A stretch of 64,000 bases of DNA from Rhodospirillales bacterium (GTDB taxonomy: Bacteria > Pseudomonadota > Alphaproteobacteria > BOG-932 > Roseiterribacteraceae): contig JAQGIE010000045.1 in the NCBI GenBank assembly GCA_028291365.1, positions 31,684 through 95,683 of the forward strand, given 5' to 3'. The position numbers and the translations under genes are program-made. Of the stretch, positions 1 to 9,016 are shown in pieces. The notes below the pieces were generated by a model. The model did not search any database, had not been told where the DNA came from, and saw only the letters and a list, made by a program, of their open reading frames with translations. Position 1 is the first letter of the stretch; each line of letters begins with the position of its first letter.

Positions 1-16
1 CCCAGAGGTTCGCCCC

Positions 17-382
17 ATGACCGTCCATGTCTTGTTGCCGTTCCACCTGAATTTCGAGGCCGATCGCGACCTGCAGCAGGCAGCCGGGCCGTCCTCCGCT
101 TCGCGCCAGGCGATGGCATGCCGCTGGCTCCGCCGCGGCATCCAGCTCTATCGCGAACAGGGGTGGGGCGCCTCGGGGGCGGCGGCGCTCGACCCGCCGG
201 TGCGCACCATGCTTCTGCCGCTGACGACCGACGAGACCGCGGTGATCGACGAGATCCGCACCATCGCCGAAGGCGGTGACGAGCTGCAGGCGGTGCTGCA
301 TTCGCTGCTGTGGAACGGCAGCCTGTTCGAGTACGAGCCGGCGATGTCGGACCTCGAGCTGATGGCCTTCGCCGCCGAATAA
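17..382 (+). CDS. Hypothetical protein, 121 aa
   Basis: A 121-residue soluble protein that I do not recognise. It starts at an ATG preceded by a weak AGAGG ribosome site. It has no signal peptide or membrane segment. The C-terminal half is acidic and probably helical, ending in LELMAFAAE. The next gene is convergent and only 27 bases away. Codon usage looks native, with third positions mostly G or C, which supports a real gene. No function can be assigned. Confidence 0.6.
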   Translation: MTVHVLLPFHLNFEADRDLQQAAGPSSASRQAMACRWLRRGIQLYREQGWGASGAAALDPPVRTMLLPLTTDETAVIDEIRTIAEGGDELQAVLHSLLWNGSLFEYEPAMSDLELMAFAAE

Positions 383-409
383 GCGGGCCCGAACTCAGCG
401 GACCGGAAC

Positions 410-718
410 TCAGCCGGCCGGGCTGGACGCTTCGATGAAACCGTCGGGCGTCCACTCGACCTCATTGCCGAGATCCCGACCCTGCGACAGCAGCACGATC
501 AGCGCTGCGGCGCCGTGCGTCTCGATATGTTCGCGGTTGGCCTGCAGGAACGCGATCAGCGCGTCGCCATCGTCGAGCGCGCCGTCATAGCCGAAGCTTC
601 GAAAGGACGGCGCCTTGATGCGCACGCGCCGCGTTGCATGGGCGATGCGGGCATAGGTGTAGACGACCTGTTCGGCAGGATTCCAGCTATCCGGGAGAGG
701 ACCTTCGAGCCGGAACAT
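410..718 (-). CDS. Hypothetical protein, 102 aa
   Basis: A 102-residue protein that I do not recognise, starting MFRLEGPLPDSW. It is soluble, with no signal peptide. The middle is basic (RIAHATRRVRIKAP) and is followed by a helical acidic segment (DDGDALIAFLQANREHIE). It converges with the gene at 17-382. The two stops are separated by a short stretch in which GGAACTCAGC is nearly repeated. The codon bias is consistent with coding. No function is assigned. Confidence 0.55.
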   Translation of the reverse strand: MFRLEGPLPDSWNPAEQVVYTYARIAHATRRVRIKAPSFRSFGYDGALDDGDALIAFLQANREHIETHGAAALIVLLSQGRDLGNEVEWTPDGFIEASSPAG

Positions 719-770
719 GGGCGGACTCAGCGCCGCAAAACCGCACCATGCAAGTGTTCAATGGTCGCGG

Positions 771-1148
771 TCAGTGAATGGCGCGCGTCAACTGCGCCGA
801 CGCCCCGTCCAGCGCGGTCTTGAGGGCGAAGCGAGTCAAAGGCTTGAGGACGAACCCGACGCCGACTTCGCGGGTCAGCATCTGGATTGCGGGGCTGGAC
901 GAGCCGCTGGTGAACAAGGTCGGGATGCCGCTGCGCGATCGTAGGATCCGCGCCAGCGAAATGCCGTCGATGCCGGCACCGAGATTGACGTCGATGAGGG
1001 CCAAGCTGAACCCATCGGCGCGCCCGGTCCGCAGCGCTTCTTCGGTGCTGATGACGGGAACGCAGACATGACCGTCCTCGCGGAGCAGGTCGCATATCGT
1101 CTCAGCCGTCTGGCGATCGTCATCGACGACGAGAATTTTGAGCTTCAC
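771..1148 (-). CDS. Stand-alone response regulator receiver
   Basis: A single receiver domain of about 125 residues with no output domain. It starts at GTG 1148 (VKLKILVVDDD), because the reading frame upstream of that point is not receiver-like. The acidic pocket is D9-D11, the phospho-acceptor is D53 in LIDVNLG, the conserved Thr/Ser is in LFTSG near residues 79-82, and the lysine is K102 in VLKPL. All are present, so it should be phosphorylated by a histidine kinase, but none is encoded nearby. It probably acts by protein-protein interaction, like CheY or DivK. The family call is secure; the partner is unknown. Confidence 0.85.
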   Translation of the reverse strand: MKLKILVVDDDRQTAETICDLLREDGHVCVPVISTEEALRTGRADGFSLALIDVNLGAGIDGISLARILRSRSGIPTLFTSGSSSPAIQMLTREVGVGFVLKPLTRFALKTALDGASAQLTRAIH

Positions 1149-1240
1149 GTCACAGCAACGCTCGGGAAACGGAAGAATTGTTGCGAGTTGTTTTGCGCGC
1201 CGTGGCGTACGGAACGGCGCGAACTTTTTGTTCAAAGATC

Positions 1241-1266
1241 GTCACGCCGGCCTTCGCTGGGGTGAC
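1241..1266. repeat. Short palindromic intergenic repeat
   Basis: The segment reads GTCACGCC...GGGGTGAC, with inverted arms around a CTTCGCT centre. It resembles the short GTCAYCCC-type palindromes scattered between genes of sphingomonads. It lies between the start of the response regulator gene and the end of the molybdenum hydroxylase operon and could act as a terminator for the latter. Confidence 0.4.
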
Positions 1267-1308
1267 GCGAAAACGACTCAGGCGCGCAGAAAAAAGGCAC
1301 GCGACCGG

Positions 1309-3480
1309 TTACATCCGCCGTTCGAGCAGCGCTTCCAGCCGGATCGGCAAGTCGCGCAGGCGCTTGCCCGTCGCGTGCCACACCGCGTTGGCGATGGCAG
1401 GCGCCGCGCCGCACACGGCGATCTCGCCGACGCCCTTCACCCCCAGCGGATTGACGTGCGGATCAGTCTCCTCGACGAACGCCACCGTCAGTTCGCCGAT
1501 ATCGGCCTGGGTCGGGATCAGGTACTCGGCGAGATCGGCGTTGATGACACGGCCGCTGGCGCGGTCCAGCTCGCTCGCTTCGAACAGCGCCATGCCGACA
1601 CCGCCGATCATGCCGCCGGTACACTGGCTGCGCGTCAGCCGGGGATTGACCACGCGTCCCACGCCATAGGCCCCGTGGATGCGTGGAATGCGCACCAGGC
1701 CCAGCTCGCGATCGACGCGCACTTCGACGAAGACGGCGCCGAACGCATGCATCGAGAACCGCTTCGCCGTGTCGCCGGGATTGGAATGGCCGTCGGCTTC
1801 GATCTGCGCCAACCCGGCGCGGCGCAGCTGCTCGACCAGCGAGTCCTCGGGGGCCGGGACAAGCTTCGCGGGGGCATGCTCGGTGCCGGTGATCTGGGCC
1901 AGTTTCTGCTTCACGGCGTTGCACGCCGCGAGCACCGCCGAGCCGACGCTCGCCATCGTCATCGAGCCGCCATGCGGCGGCGTGTTGGGCAGCGCCGAGC
2001 GGCCGATCTCGACCGCGATCGCCTCGACCGGAAGACCCAACGCATCCGCCGCGACCTGGGCGAGGCTGGTGTAGGTGCCCGGTCCCATGTCGCTGGTCGC
2101 GCTTTCGACCGTCGCCGATCCGTTGGCCGACAAGCGTACGCGCGCGCTGGCACGAACATAGTTGGCCGGGTAGGTGGCGACCGCCACGCCGTAGCCGACC
2201 TGCTCGCCGTCCTCGATCCAGCTGCCCGGTTCGAGCCGGCGTTTCGACCAGCCGAAGGTTTCGGCGCCCTGGCGCAGGCATGCGGCGAGCGAGCGAGATG
2301 AAAACGGAAGGTTCGAATGCAAGTCGTGCGTCGGATCGTTGCGCAGCCGCAGCTCGACGGGATCGAGCCTGAGCTGCCAGGCCAGCTCATCCATCGCGGT
2401 TTCGAGCGCGAACAGGCCGCTCGCTTCGCCCGGCGCACGCATATAGGTCGGCGTCGACGTATCGCGCGGCACCACGATGTAGCTCGTCGCGACATCGGCG
2501 CAGCCATACAGCATGCGCGTGGGCCGCAAGAGGCCTTCGGAGAAGCGCTCGTGCCGCGACGTCTCGGCGGCGCCGTCATGCAGGATGGCGGTGAGGAGCC
2601 CGTCTGAATTCGCGCCCAGCCGCACGCGTTGTTCGGTGTAGGGACGATGCCCGACCAAGTTGAACATCTGGCGTCGCGTCAGTTCGATCTTCACCGGCCG
2701 GTCGAGCTCGCGCGCGGCGATGGCGGCGATTTCGGTATGCGGCCAGACGCGCCCGCCCGAACCGAAGGCGCCGCCGACATACGGCGAAATCACCTCGACG
2801 TCGCCGGGCTCGAGGCCGAAATCGCCGGCCAGCACGCGTGCGACGTTGGAGACCCATTGGGACTTGTCCCACAGGCGCAGCTTGCCCTGTTGCCAGTGCG
2901 CGATGGTGACGTGCGATTCGAGCGGGCTGTGCGTCTCGCGCGCGATCACCGTGGAGCAATCGACCTGCGCATCGGACGCGGCAAAGGCTGCGTCGGGGTC
3001 GCCGCGCGCGGTCGTGTCGTCCCGGCGCAAGGTCGCGGCGGCGCTTGCCTCGGTGAAGTCGACCACCGGGTCGCGCTGCTCGGCATAGGTGACGTTGATG
3101 AGGCTCGCCGCAAAATGCGCCTGCTCGATCGTGTCCGCGACCACCACCGCGATCGGCTGGCCGACGAAGCGCACGCGATCGTCGGCGAAGGCGCGCAGCC
3201 GCGCGCCGTCGGGGCGGGTGAATTCCGGACTCACCGGCTCGTTCCACGGCAGGCGCGGCGCGTTGCCGTGCCAGATCACCGCGTGCACACCCGGGCTCGC
3301 CAGCGCCGTGCGCGCGTCGAGCGCGGCGACCCGGCCGGTGGCGACCGTCGCGTCAACGAGAAACCCGTGCAGCATGCCCGGCGGCGCAAATTCGGCGGCA
3401 TAGCGCGCCGCGCCGGTGACCTTGGCGCGTCCGTCGAGGCGCGCCAGTGGCCTGCCAATCATCGACGGCGCATCAGTCAT
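1309..3480 (-). CDS. paoC: Molybdenum hydroxylase large subunit (PaoC/YagR-like)
   Basis: The catalytic molybdopterin-cytosine-dinucleotide subunit of a xanthine-dehydrogenase-family aldehyde oxidoreductase, about 723 residues. It starts MTDAPSMIGRPLARLDG; the ATG overlaps the stop of the FAD subunit gene as ATGA, and an in-frame ATG lies six bases further upstream. The N-terminal a/b hammerhead (DGRAKVTGAARYAAE) and Mo-binding segments such as YVGGAFGSGG and the C-terminal GVKGVGEIAVCGAAPA are visible, including the usual active-site Glu region. It is last in a small-medium-large operon, the same order as paoABC. It should oxidise an aldehyde or N-heterocycle. No PaoD/XdhC-type chaperone gene follows. 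Confidence 0.85.
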   Translation of the reverse strand: MTDAPSMIGRPLARLDGRAKVTGAARYAAEFAPPGMLHGFLVDATVATGRVAALDARTALASPGVHAVIWHGNAPRLPWNEPVSPEFTRPDGARLRAFADDRVRFVGQPIAVVVADTIEQAHFAASLINVTYAEQRDPVVDFTEASAAATLRRDDTTARGDPDAAFAASDAQVDCSTVIARETHSPLESHVTIAHWQQGKLRLWDKSQWVSNVARVLAGDFGLEPGDVEVISPYVGGAFGSGGRVWPHTEIAAIAARELDRPVKIELTRRQMFNLVGHRPYTEQRVRLGANSDGLLTAILHDGAAETSRHERFSEGLLRPTRMLYGCADVATSYIVVPRDTSTPTYMRAPGEASGLFALETAMDELAWQLRLDPVELRLRNDPTHDLHSNLPFSSRSLAACLRQGAETFGWSKRRLEPGSWIEDGEQVGYGVAVATYPANYVRASARVRLSANGSATVESATSDMGPGTYTSLAQVAADALGLPVEAIAVEIGRSALPNTPPHGGSMTMASVGSAVLAACNAVKQKLAQITGTEHAPAKLVPAPEDSLVEQLRRAGLAQIEADGHSNPGDTAKRFSMHAFGAVFVEVRVDRELGLVRIPRIHGAYGVGRVVNPRLTRSQCTGGMIGGVGMALFEASELDRASGRVINADLAEYLIPTQADIGELTVAFVEETDPHVNPLGVKGVGEIAVCGAAPAIANAVWHATGKRLRDLPIRLEALLERRM

Positions 3481-4466
3481 TTCCATGCCGTGTCCTCGGC
3501 GAGCTGCAACAGCACGCGGCGCACGGTGCGGCGCGCCAGTTCGACCTTGAATCCGTTCTGCGTGCCCGCGACGGCGCCGTCGGCGGCGCGCTGCGCTGCC
3601 TGGCTGACGCTCGACTGGGTCGCGGGACGTCCGACCAGCGCGTCTTCGACCGCGTGGGCGCGCCACGGCACGGTGCCGACGCCGCCCAGCGCGACGCGCG
3701 CCTCGCGTACCAGCCCGTCTTCGATCACCAGCCCGACCGCGGCCGAGACCAGCGCGAAGGCGTAGCTCGCGCGGTCGCGCAGCTTGCGATAGGCCGAGCG
3801 TCGCAGCACGTCGCCGAGCGGCAGCTCGACCGCGACGATCAGCTCGTCGGGCGCCAGCGTATGTTCGAGCCACGGCGTGTCGCCCGGCAGGCGCAGCAGA
3901 TCGGCGATCGCGACGCTCCGTTCGCCTGCCGTGCCGCGCAGCCGCACCGTCGCATCGAACGCGGTCAAGGCCACTGCAGCGTCCGACGCATGCGCCGCGA
4001 TGCAATGGTCCGACACGCCGAGAACCGCGTGACCGCGATCGTCACCGTCCAACGCGGCGCAGCCCGATCCCGGCTTGCGCTTGTTGCAACGCTCGAAGCC
4101 GGTGTCGCGAAAATAGGCGCAGCGCGTTCGCTGCAGAAGATTGCCGCCGATCGTGGCGGCGTTGCGCAATTGCGGCGAGGCCGAGGCGAGCACCGCCTGC
4201 GCGAGCGACGGCGCCGCATGCTGTATCAGGGGATTGCCCGCGATGTCGGACAGCGTCGCCAGCGCGCCGATGCGCAGCACGCCCCCGGCCTGCTCGATCG
4301 AACGAAACGGCAGCTTGCCGAGATCGACCAGCGCGGGCGCCTGCTCGACCTGCAGCCGGAGCAGATCGACCAGGCTGGTGCCGCCGGCCAGCGCACGCGC
4401 GCCTTGGCGCAGCGCCGCTCGCGCCGACTCTTCGTCGTCGGCGCGCACAAAGGCGAAAGGCTGCAT
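3477..4466 (-). CDS. paoB: Molybdenum hydroxylase FAD subunit (PaoB/YagS-like)
   Basis: The FAD-binding medium subunit, 329 residues, starting MQPFAFVRADDEESA. The FAD-binding PCMH fold is shown by AGGTSLVDLL and by ATIGGNLLQRTRC. A cysteine-containing insert follows (RCAYFRDTGFERCN, then GSGC) as in PaoB/YagS, where it holds a 4Fe-4S cluster absent from ordinary xanthine dehydrogenases. The C-terminal CO-dehydrogenase flavoprotein domain (YRKLRDRASYAFALVSAA) is intact. It transfers electrons from the 2Fe-2S subunit. Its start lies directly after the stop of the small subunit, so the two are translationally linked. Confidence 0.85.
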   Translation of the reverse strand: MQPFAFVRADDEESARAALRQGARALAGGTSLVDLLRLQVEQAPALVDLGKLPFRSIEQAGGVLRIGALATLSDIAGNPLIQHAAPSLAQAVLASASPQLRNAATIGGNLLQRTRCAYFRDTGFERCNKRKPGSGCAALDGDDRGHAVLGVSDHCIAAHASDAAVALTAFDATVRLRGTAGERSVAIADLLRLPGDTPWLEHTLAPDELIVAVELPLGDVLRRSAYRKLRDRASYAFALVSAAVGLVIEDGLVREARVALGGVGTVPWRAHAVEDALVGRPATQSSVSQAAQRAADGAVAGTQNGFKVELARRTVRRVLLQLAEDTAWK

Positions 4467-4949
<483 letters not shown>

Positions 4950-5024
4950 GGCTGCCTCCGTGGAGTCGACGGCGCAGCAACATGGCGGGCGGGATCGGGC
5001 AGGTCCAGCGCTCGGTTACATGAA

Positions 5025-5055
5025 AAAAGCCGATCCTTCGGCCGGATCGGCTTTT
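5025..5055. terminator. Bidirectional rho-independent terminator
   Basis: A perfect 12-bp stem (AAAAGCCGATCC pairing with GGATCGGCTTTT) closes a seven-base loop. A-rich and T-rich arms on both sides let it work in either direction. It lies directly downstream of the small minus-strand gene at 5101-5295 and upstream of the molybdenum hydroxylase operon. Confidence 0.85.
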
Positions 5056-5100
5056 GTCCACCGGCCCGTTGCGGGCCGACATTCGCAGTCTGCGTGTTGC

Positions 5101-5295
5101 CTAGCTGGCGAGCGCCAGCGCCAGCTGTGCCGTTTGCGCGCGCACAAGCTCGCTTTCGGGGATGTTGGTGCGGACAGTCCCGTCCGCGTAACGCAAATCA
5201 TATTTGAATTCACGGTCGTAGCGGCCGGGCAAGCAGCGACCCACGATTTCAGCGTCGCGGAAGGCGTGCCGGACGCGAGATTTTAGAGCGAGCAT
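5101..5295 (-). CDS. Small hypothetical protein, 64 aa
   Basis: A 64-residue basic protein beginning MLALKSRVRHAFRDAEIVG. The start has a strong GGAGG six bases before ATG, and the gene is followed by the terminator at 5025-5055, so it looks like a genuine single-gene transcript. The sequence contains a YDREFKYDLRYADGTVR segment and a helical C-terminus ending AQLALALAS. It has no cysteine pairs or membrane segment. I do not recognise the family. Confidence 0.7.
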   Translation of the reverse strand: MLALKSRVRHAFRDAEIVGRCLPGRYDREFKYDLRYADGTVRTNIPESELVRAQTAQLALALAS

Positions 5296-5400
5296 CAGTC
5301 GCCTCCGTAAACACTAATGTTCCGTAGAACTGCCCGAAGCGGCCGGTCGTTCCCCGGCCCGACAGATTTCGCGCATCGTCCACCCATCGCGTGGACGACC

Positions 5401-5416
5401 GTTGCAGGACTGCAAC
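5401..5416. repeat. Perfect inverted repeat GTTGCAG-GA-CTGCAAC
   Basis: A 7-bp perfect inverted repeat with a two-base centre in the 197-bp gap between coaA and the small gene at 5101-5295. It lies upstream of that small gene, so it could be a regulator site for it. No regulator gene adjoins it. Confidence 0.35.
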
Positions 5417-5492
5417 AATCGCCCGGGCGTAGGCCGCGTAGCGGGTTGTGATTTTCGCGCGGAAACGCGGGAGGCCCTGCGGGCCTGAAAGC

Positions 5493-6488
5493 CTAGATCG
5501 CGCCGCGCAGCCGAATCTCGCTAATCGAGTGATCGGCTTTCTTGCGCACGATCAGATCGGCGCGGTCGCGCGTCGGCGCGATGTTGTCGCGCAGATTGGG
5601 CAGGTTGATGTCGCGCCACACGTCGCGCGCGAAGGTGATCGACTTGTCGCGATCCATGTCGGCGAAGCGATGAAAATAGGCATCTGGATTCTGGAACGCG
5701 GTCCGTTGCAGCAGCAGGAAGCGTTCGAGGAACCAGTCCTCGATCGAAGCCTCGTCGGCGTCGACATAGATCGAGAAGTCGAAAAAATCGGACGCCATGA
5801 TGCTGACGCCGGGCGCCGTCTGCAGCACGTTGAGACCTTCGAACAACAACATGTCGGGACGTTCGATCGTGTCGACCTTGTCGGGCACGATGTCGTACTC
5901 GACATGGCTGTAGACCGGCACGCTGAGCGTCGCGTCACCGGCCTTGGCGCGCGCCAGGAAGCGCAGCATCGCCTTCTGATCGTAGCTCTCGGGGAAGCCC
6001 TTGCGGTGCATCAGGCTGCGCGCTTCGAGTTCGCGGTTGGGCAGAAGAAAACCATCGGTCGCGACCAGCGCGACGCGCGGATGATCGGGCCAGCGCGCGA
6101 GCAGCGCTGCCAGCACGCGCGCAAAGGTGCTCTTGCCGACCGCGACGCTCCCGGCGATCGCGACGAGGTAGGGGGCGCGTTGGCTGGGCCGGCCGAGAAA
6201 GGCGTCGCGCAGCGTCTGCAGCTGGCGGTGCGCCGCCACCTGCAGGTTCAGCAGCCGGGTCAGCGGCAGATAGACGTCGCGCACCTCGTCGAGCGAGACC
6301 GGGTCGCCGACGCCGCGCAGCCGTTCAAGCTCGGCGTCGGACAAGGTCAGCGGCGTGTGGGCCCGCAAGGCTGCCCAGTCGGCCCGGGTGAAAATGCGGT
6401 AGGGCGAGATCGACTCGCTCGCCGGATTCTCCGGCGTCGAATTGGCGGGCGTCCGATTGCCCGAGGGCAGGCTGGCGGGAGGAATCAT
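5493..6488 (-). CDS. coaA: Type I pantothenate kinase
   Basis: Phosphorylates pantothenate to 4'-phosphopantothenate, the first and regulated step of coenzyme A synthesis. With ATG 6488 as the start (a TTG six codons upstream has its Shine-Dalgarno abutting the codon), the protein has 331 residues. The Walker A loop GSVAVGKS is at about 113-120, followed by LVATDGFLLPN, KGFPESYD and YSHVEYDIVP, all typical of CoaA. The pantothenate-binding C-terminus with FFDFSIYVDA and WFLERFLLLQ is complete. The first 25 or so residues are a Pro/Ser/Asn-rich extension. It is probably transcribed alone. Confidence 0.95.
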   Translation of the reverse strand: MIPPASLPSGNRTPANSTPENPASESISPYRIFTRADWAALRAHTPLTLSDAELERLRGVGDPVSLDEVRDVYLPLTRLLNLQVAAHRQLQTLRDAFLGRPSQRAPYLVAIAGSVAVGKSTFARVLAALLARWPDHPRVALVATDGFLLPNRELEARSLMHRKGFPESYDQKAMLRFLARAKAGDATLSVPVYSHVEYDIVPDKVDTIERPDMLLFEGLNVLQTAPGVSIMASDFFDFSIYVDADEASIEDWFLERFLLLQRTAFQNPDAYFHRFADMDRDKSITFARDVWRDINLPNLRDNIAPTRDRADLIVRKKADHSISEIRLRGAI

Positions 6489-6838
6489 GCGGCGGGACTG
6501 TCGCAACTCCCCGCACCGGGTGGAAGGCCGCCGCCCAGGCCGGAGGGCAGCTTCCAGGCTCGAACCGCGAATCCGGGGTTACGGCTCGTTGCTGCGCAGC
6601 GGACCGTCACCTCGGGCGCCGTCGTGGCGCCAGGCGGGGCGGGGCCGACCGGTTGCAGCTTCGGCTGGGCTTCTGGGCGGCGAGTCCCGCCTGCGGCGGC
6701 CGGTGCCTCCCATGGTAAAGAAGGGTCTCATCCCCGATCTGTCGAATTACGTCACCAGCTTGCGGTCGACGTCGGGCCGGCGCGGCGGGTACATCCGGCC
6801 TTTGGTTTGAGCGCGTTCGGTTTTTGGAGATCCTTGAC
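6489..6838. other. 350-bp intergenic gap, no recognisable gene
   Basis: The gap between divergent coaA and the small exported-protein gene. It must hold both promoters. Open frames cross it on both strands, but their composition is Arg/Pro/Gly-rich and none has a family signature or a good ribosome site, so I treat it as non-coding. No riboswitch or repeat was recognised. Confidence 0.5.
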
Positions 6839-7336
6839 GTGGACTTGGTCGCCGCGAGCGCGGTGCTTCTGCTGGCTGCTGCCCCGGCGACGTCCGAGAC
6901 CCCGCCCCAGCTGGTGCTGCAGGGGGTGACTCTCGACATGACCCGCGCCCAGGCGGCGGATGCCGCGGCTGCGGCGGGTGGACGCTGTGGTCGGGTCGGC
7001 GTTCCCGATTCGCTGGCGCCGCTGCTGTGCGGGTTCGGCGGAGACCGCCTGCGCGTCGCCTTCGTGCCTGGTCCGGCCGGTCACGCCATCGTCCGCAATG
7101 CCACGTTGCTGGCGCGTAGCCAGCCGCCGCAACAAATCGACCTCGACAGACTTCAACCCTATCTGATTGCCACGTACGGAACGCCGGTGGAATTGCGCCA
7201 GAACCGGGTTGGGTTCGAGGCGTGCTGGGTGCAGGACTTCCAGCGCCTGACCGTCGAAGCCAAGCCGCGTTTACTGTCGATGCGCCTCGACGCGCGCGAC
7301 ACCGCAAGAGAGAGTAAAGAGAGCGAATGCCGATGA
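6839..7336 (+). CDS. Small exported hypothetical protein
   Basis: About 165 residues from GTG 6839, nine bases after GGAG; a TTG 15 bases upstream is the alternative start. The N-terminus VDLVAASAVLLLAAAPATSE looks like a Sec signal peptide cleaved after the alanine-rich stretch. The mature protein has conserved-looking paired cysteines (GGRCGRVG and LLCGFGG) that could form a disulfide, and one Cys in FEACWVQDF. Its 3' end overlaps the start of the efflux adaptor gene by ten bases, so it is probably the first gene of that operon. I do not recognise the family. Confidence 0.65.
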   Translation: MDLVAASAVLLLAAAPATSETPPQLVLQGVTLDMTRAQAADAAAAAGGRCGRVGVPDSLAPLLCGFGGDRLRVAFVPGPAGHAIVRNATLLARSQPPQQIDLDRLQPYLIATYGTPVELRQNRVGFEACWVQDFQRLTVEAKPRLLSMRLDARDTARESKESECR

Positions 7337-8862
7337 CGCCGTACGAACAACAAAAAGGCCGCGCGCGCCGGAGCCCGCTCGATCTCGCCAGCATGCGCGC
7401 CCGGGTGCGGCGGCTCACCGGCGACCGGCGTGCCGTCGTGCTGGGGGCCATCATCGTCGCGGTCGCGCTCGTCATTTGGCTGGCGATGGCGCGCTCGGCG
7501 GCGCCGCCGCAGGCCGGCCGTTTTCGTGGGATGGGCCCGACGCCGGTGGCGATCGCGACCGTCGATAATGGCGACGTGCCGGTCGAGCGCAGCGCGCTGG
7601 GCACGGTGACACCGCTCGCGACGGTGACGTTGCGCGCGCAGATCGCCGGCCGTCTGGTGCAGGTCGGGTTCAGCGAAGGTCAGGCGGTCCAGGCCGGCGA
7701 TCTATTGGCGCAGGTCGATCCGCGCCCCTATCAATTCGCGCTCGACCAGTCCAAGGGGCAGCTCGAGCGCGATGCCGCGCAGCTGAGCAATGCCGAGATC
7801 GATCTCCAGCGCTATCAGACTCTCGTCAAGCAGGATTCGATCCAGCGTCAGGTGCTCGACACGCAGGTGGCGCTGGTGCGCCAGCTCAAGGGCACGGTGC
7901 AGTCCGATCAGGCCAATGTCGATACGGCGGCACTCAATCTCAACTACACGCGCATCGTCGCCCCGGTGCCGGGGCGCGTCGGGTTGCGCCAGGTCGATGT
8001 CGGCAACTACGTCACACCGGGCGACGCCAACGGCGTCGTCGTGCTGACCCAGACCAAGCCGATCACGGTCGTGTTCACGCTGCCCGAAGACGACCTGCCG
8101 GTGCTGATGCCGCGACTTCGTTCCGGGGCGCAATTGCCGGTCATCGCCATGGATCGCAGCGGCAAGACCAAGCTGGGCGAGGGCGTCGTCTCGGCGGTCG
8201 ACAGCCAGATCGACCAGACCAGCGGCACCGTCCGGATCAAGGCGCAGTTCGCCAATGATGACGAGACGCTGTTTCCCAACCAGTTCGTCAACGTGAAGGT
8301 GATCGTCGACACGCGCAAAGACGTGCCGGTGATTTCCGCCGCCGCGGTTCAGCGCGGCGCGCCGGGCACGTTCGTGTGGCTGGTCAACGAAGACAAGACG
8401 GTCACCGCGCGTCCGGTGACGCTGGGCGTGACCAGCGGCGACCGTATCGCCGTCGAACAGGGCTTGCAGAAGGGCGACCGGATCGTCATCGACGGCGCCG
8501 ATCGCGTCAAAGAAGGCGCGCCGGTGCTGCTGCCGGGTGAAACCCCGCCCAACTTCGTGCCCGGGCAGGGCAATGGCGCCGGTGGACGCCAGCGTCGCGA
8601 AGGCGGTGCGCCGGGGGCACAGAATCGTGGCGCGCCCGGTTCGCCGCCGCCGCTCCCCGCACCGGGTGCGCAAGGTCCGAACGCGACTGCGCCAGGGGCG
8701 CAAACGCCGACCGCACAACCGGCCGAAAGCGGCGCGCCGCAACAGCCCGGCGCCGAACGCCGCCGCCGCCGCGACGGTACGCCGCCTGCCGACGGTTCGG
8801 CTGCGCCGGCGTCACCTGCGCCGGCGCCTGCCGCGCCATCGGGCAACCGCCCGCAACAGTGA
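7327..8862 (+). CDS. mdtA: RND efflux periplasmic adaptor (MdtA-like)
   Basis: A membrane-fusion protein linking the inner-membrane RND pump to the outer-membrane channel, 511 residues. One membrane anchor (AVVLGAIIVAVALVIWLAMA, about 39-58) is followed by barrel and lipoyl halves (AQIAGRLVQVGFSEGQAV, YTRIVAPVPGRVGLRQVDVG), a coiled-coil hairpin between them, and the beta-barrel and membrane-proximal domains. The last 100 or so residues are an unusual Pro/Ala/Gly/Gln-rich tail containing basic RRRRR patches, not needed for the fold. It heads an mdtABC-oprM-type operon with two RND permeases and an outer-membrane factor. Confidence 0.9.
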   Translation: MPMTPYEQQKGRARRSPLDLASMRARVRRLTGDRRAVVLGAIIVAVALVIWLAMARSAAPPQAGRFRGMGPTPVAIATVDNGDVPVERSALGTVTPLATVTLRAQIAGRLVQVGFSEGQAVQAGDLLAQVDPRPYQFALDQSKGQLERDAAQLSNAEIDLQRYQTLVKQDSIQRQVLDTQVALVRQLKGTVQSDQANVDTAALNLNYTRIVAPVPGRVGLRQVDVGNYVTPGDANGVVVLTQTKPITVVFTLPEDDLPVLMPRLRSGAQLPVIAMDRSGKTKLGEGVVSAVDSQIDQTSGTVRIKAQFANDDETLFPNQFVNVKVIVDTRKDVPVISAAAVQRGAPGTFVWLVNEDKTVTARPVTLGVTSGDRIAVEQGLQKGDRIVIDGADRVKEGAPVLLPGETPPNFVPGQGNGAGGRQRREGGAPGAQNRGAPGSPPPLPAPGAQGPNATAPGAQTPTAQPAESGAPQQPGAERRRRRDGTPPADGSAAPASPAPAPAAPSGNRPQQ

Positions 8863-8884
8863 CGCGCGTCAGCGTGGAGCAAAT

Positions 8885-9004
8885 TTCACCGCCTGGACGC
8901 CAAGCGCGCCAAGGAACGCCAAGAGAAATCCTGATGCGCGCATCGCGCGCATCGCTTGCTGAATCGCTTGGCGCACTTGGCGTCCCTGGCGGCTTGGCGG
9001 TGAA
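8885..9004. repeat. Long imperfect palindrome between mdtA and mdtB
   Basis: The left arm 8885-8914 (TTCACCGCCTGGACGCCAAG...) is nearly the reverse complement of the right arm 8967-9004 (CTTGGCG...CTTGGCGGTGAA), with GCGCGCATCGCGCGC-type bases in the loop. The element fills the whole gap between the adaptor and the first permease and would fold into a long hairpin in the mRNA. The GCCAAGGCGCCAAG-type unit is a recurring intergenic repeat in some proteobacteria. Confidence 0.7.
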
Positions 9005-9016
9005 CGGCACAGATCA

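Noticed and set aside
1138-2301. Plus-strand frame opposite the molybdenum hydroxylase
   Set aside because: Composition is typical of antisense reading of a high-GC gene; no recognisable motif or ribosome site.
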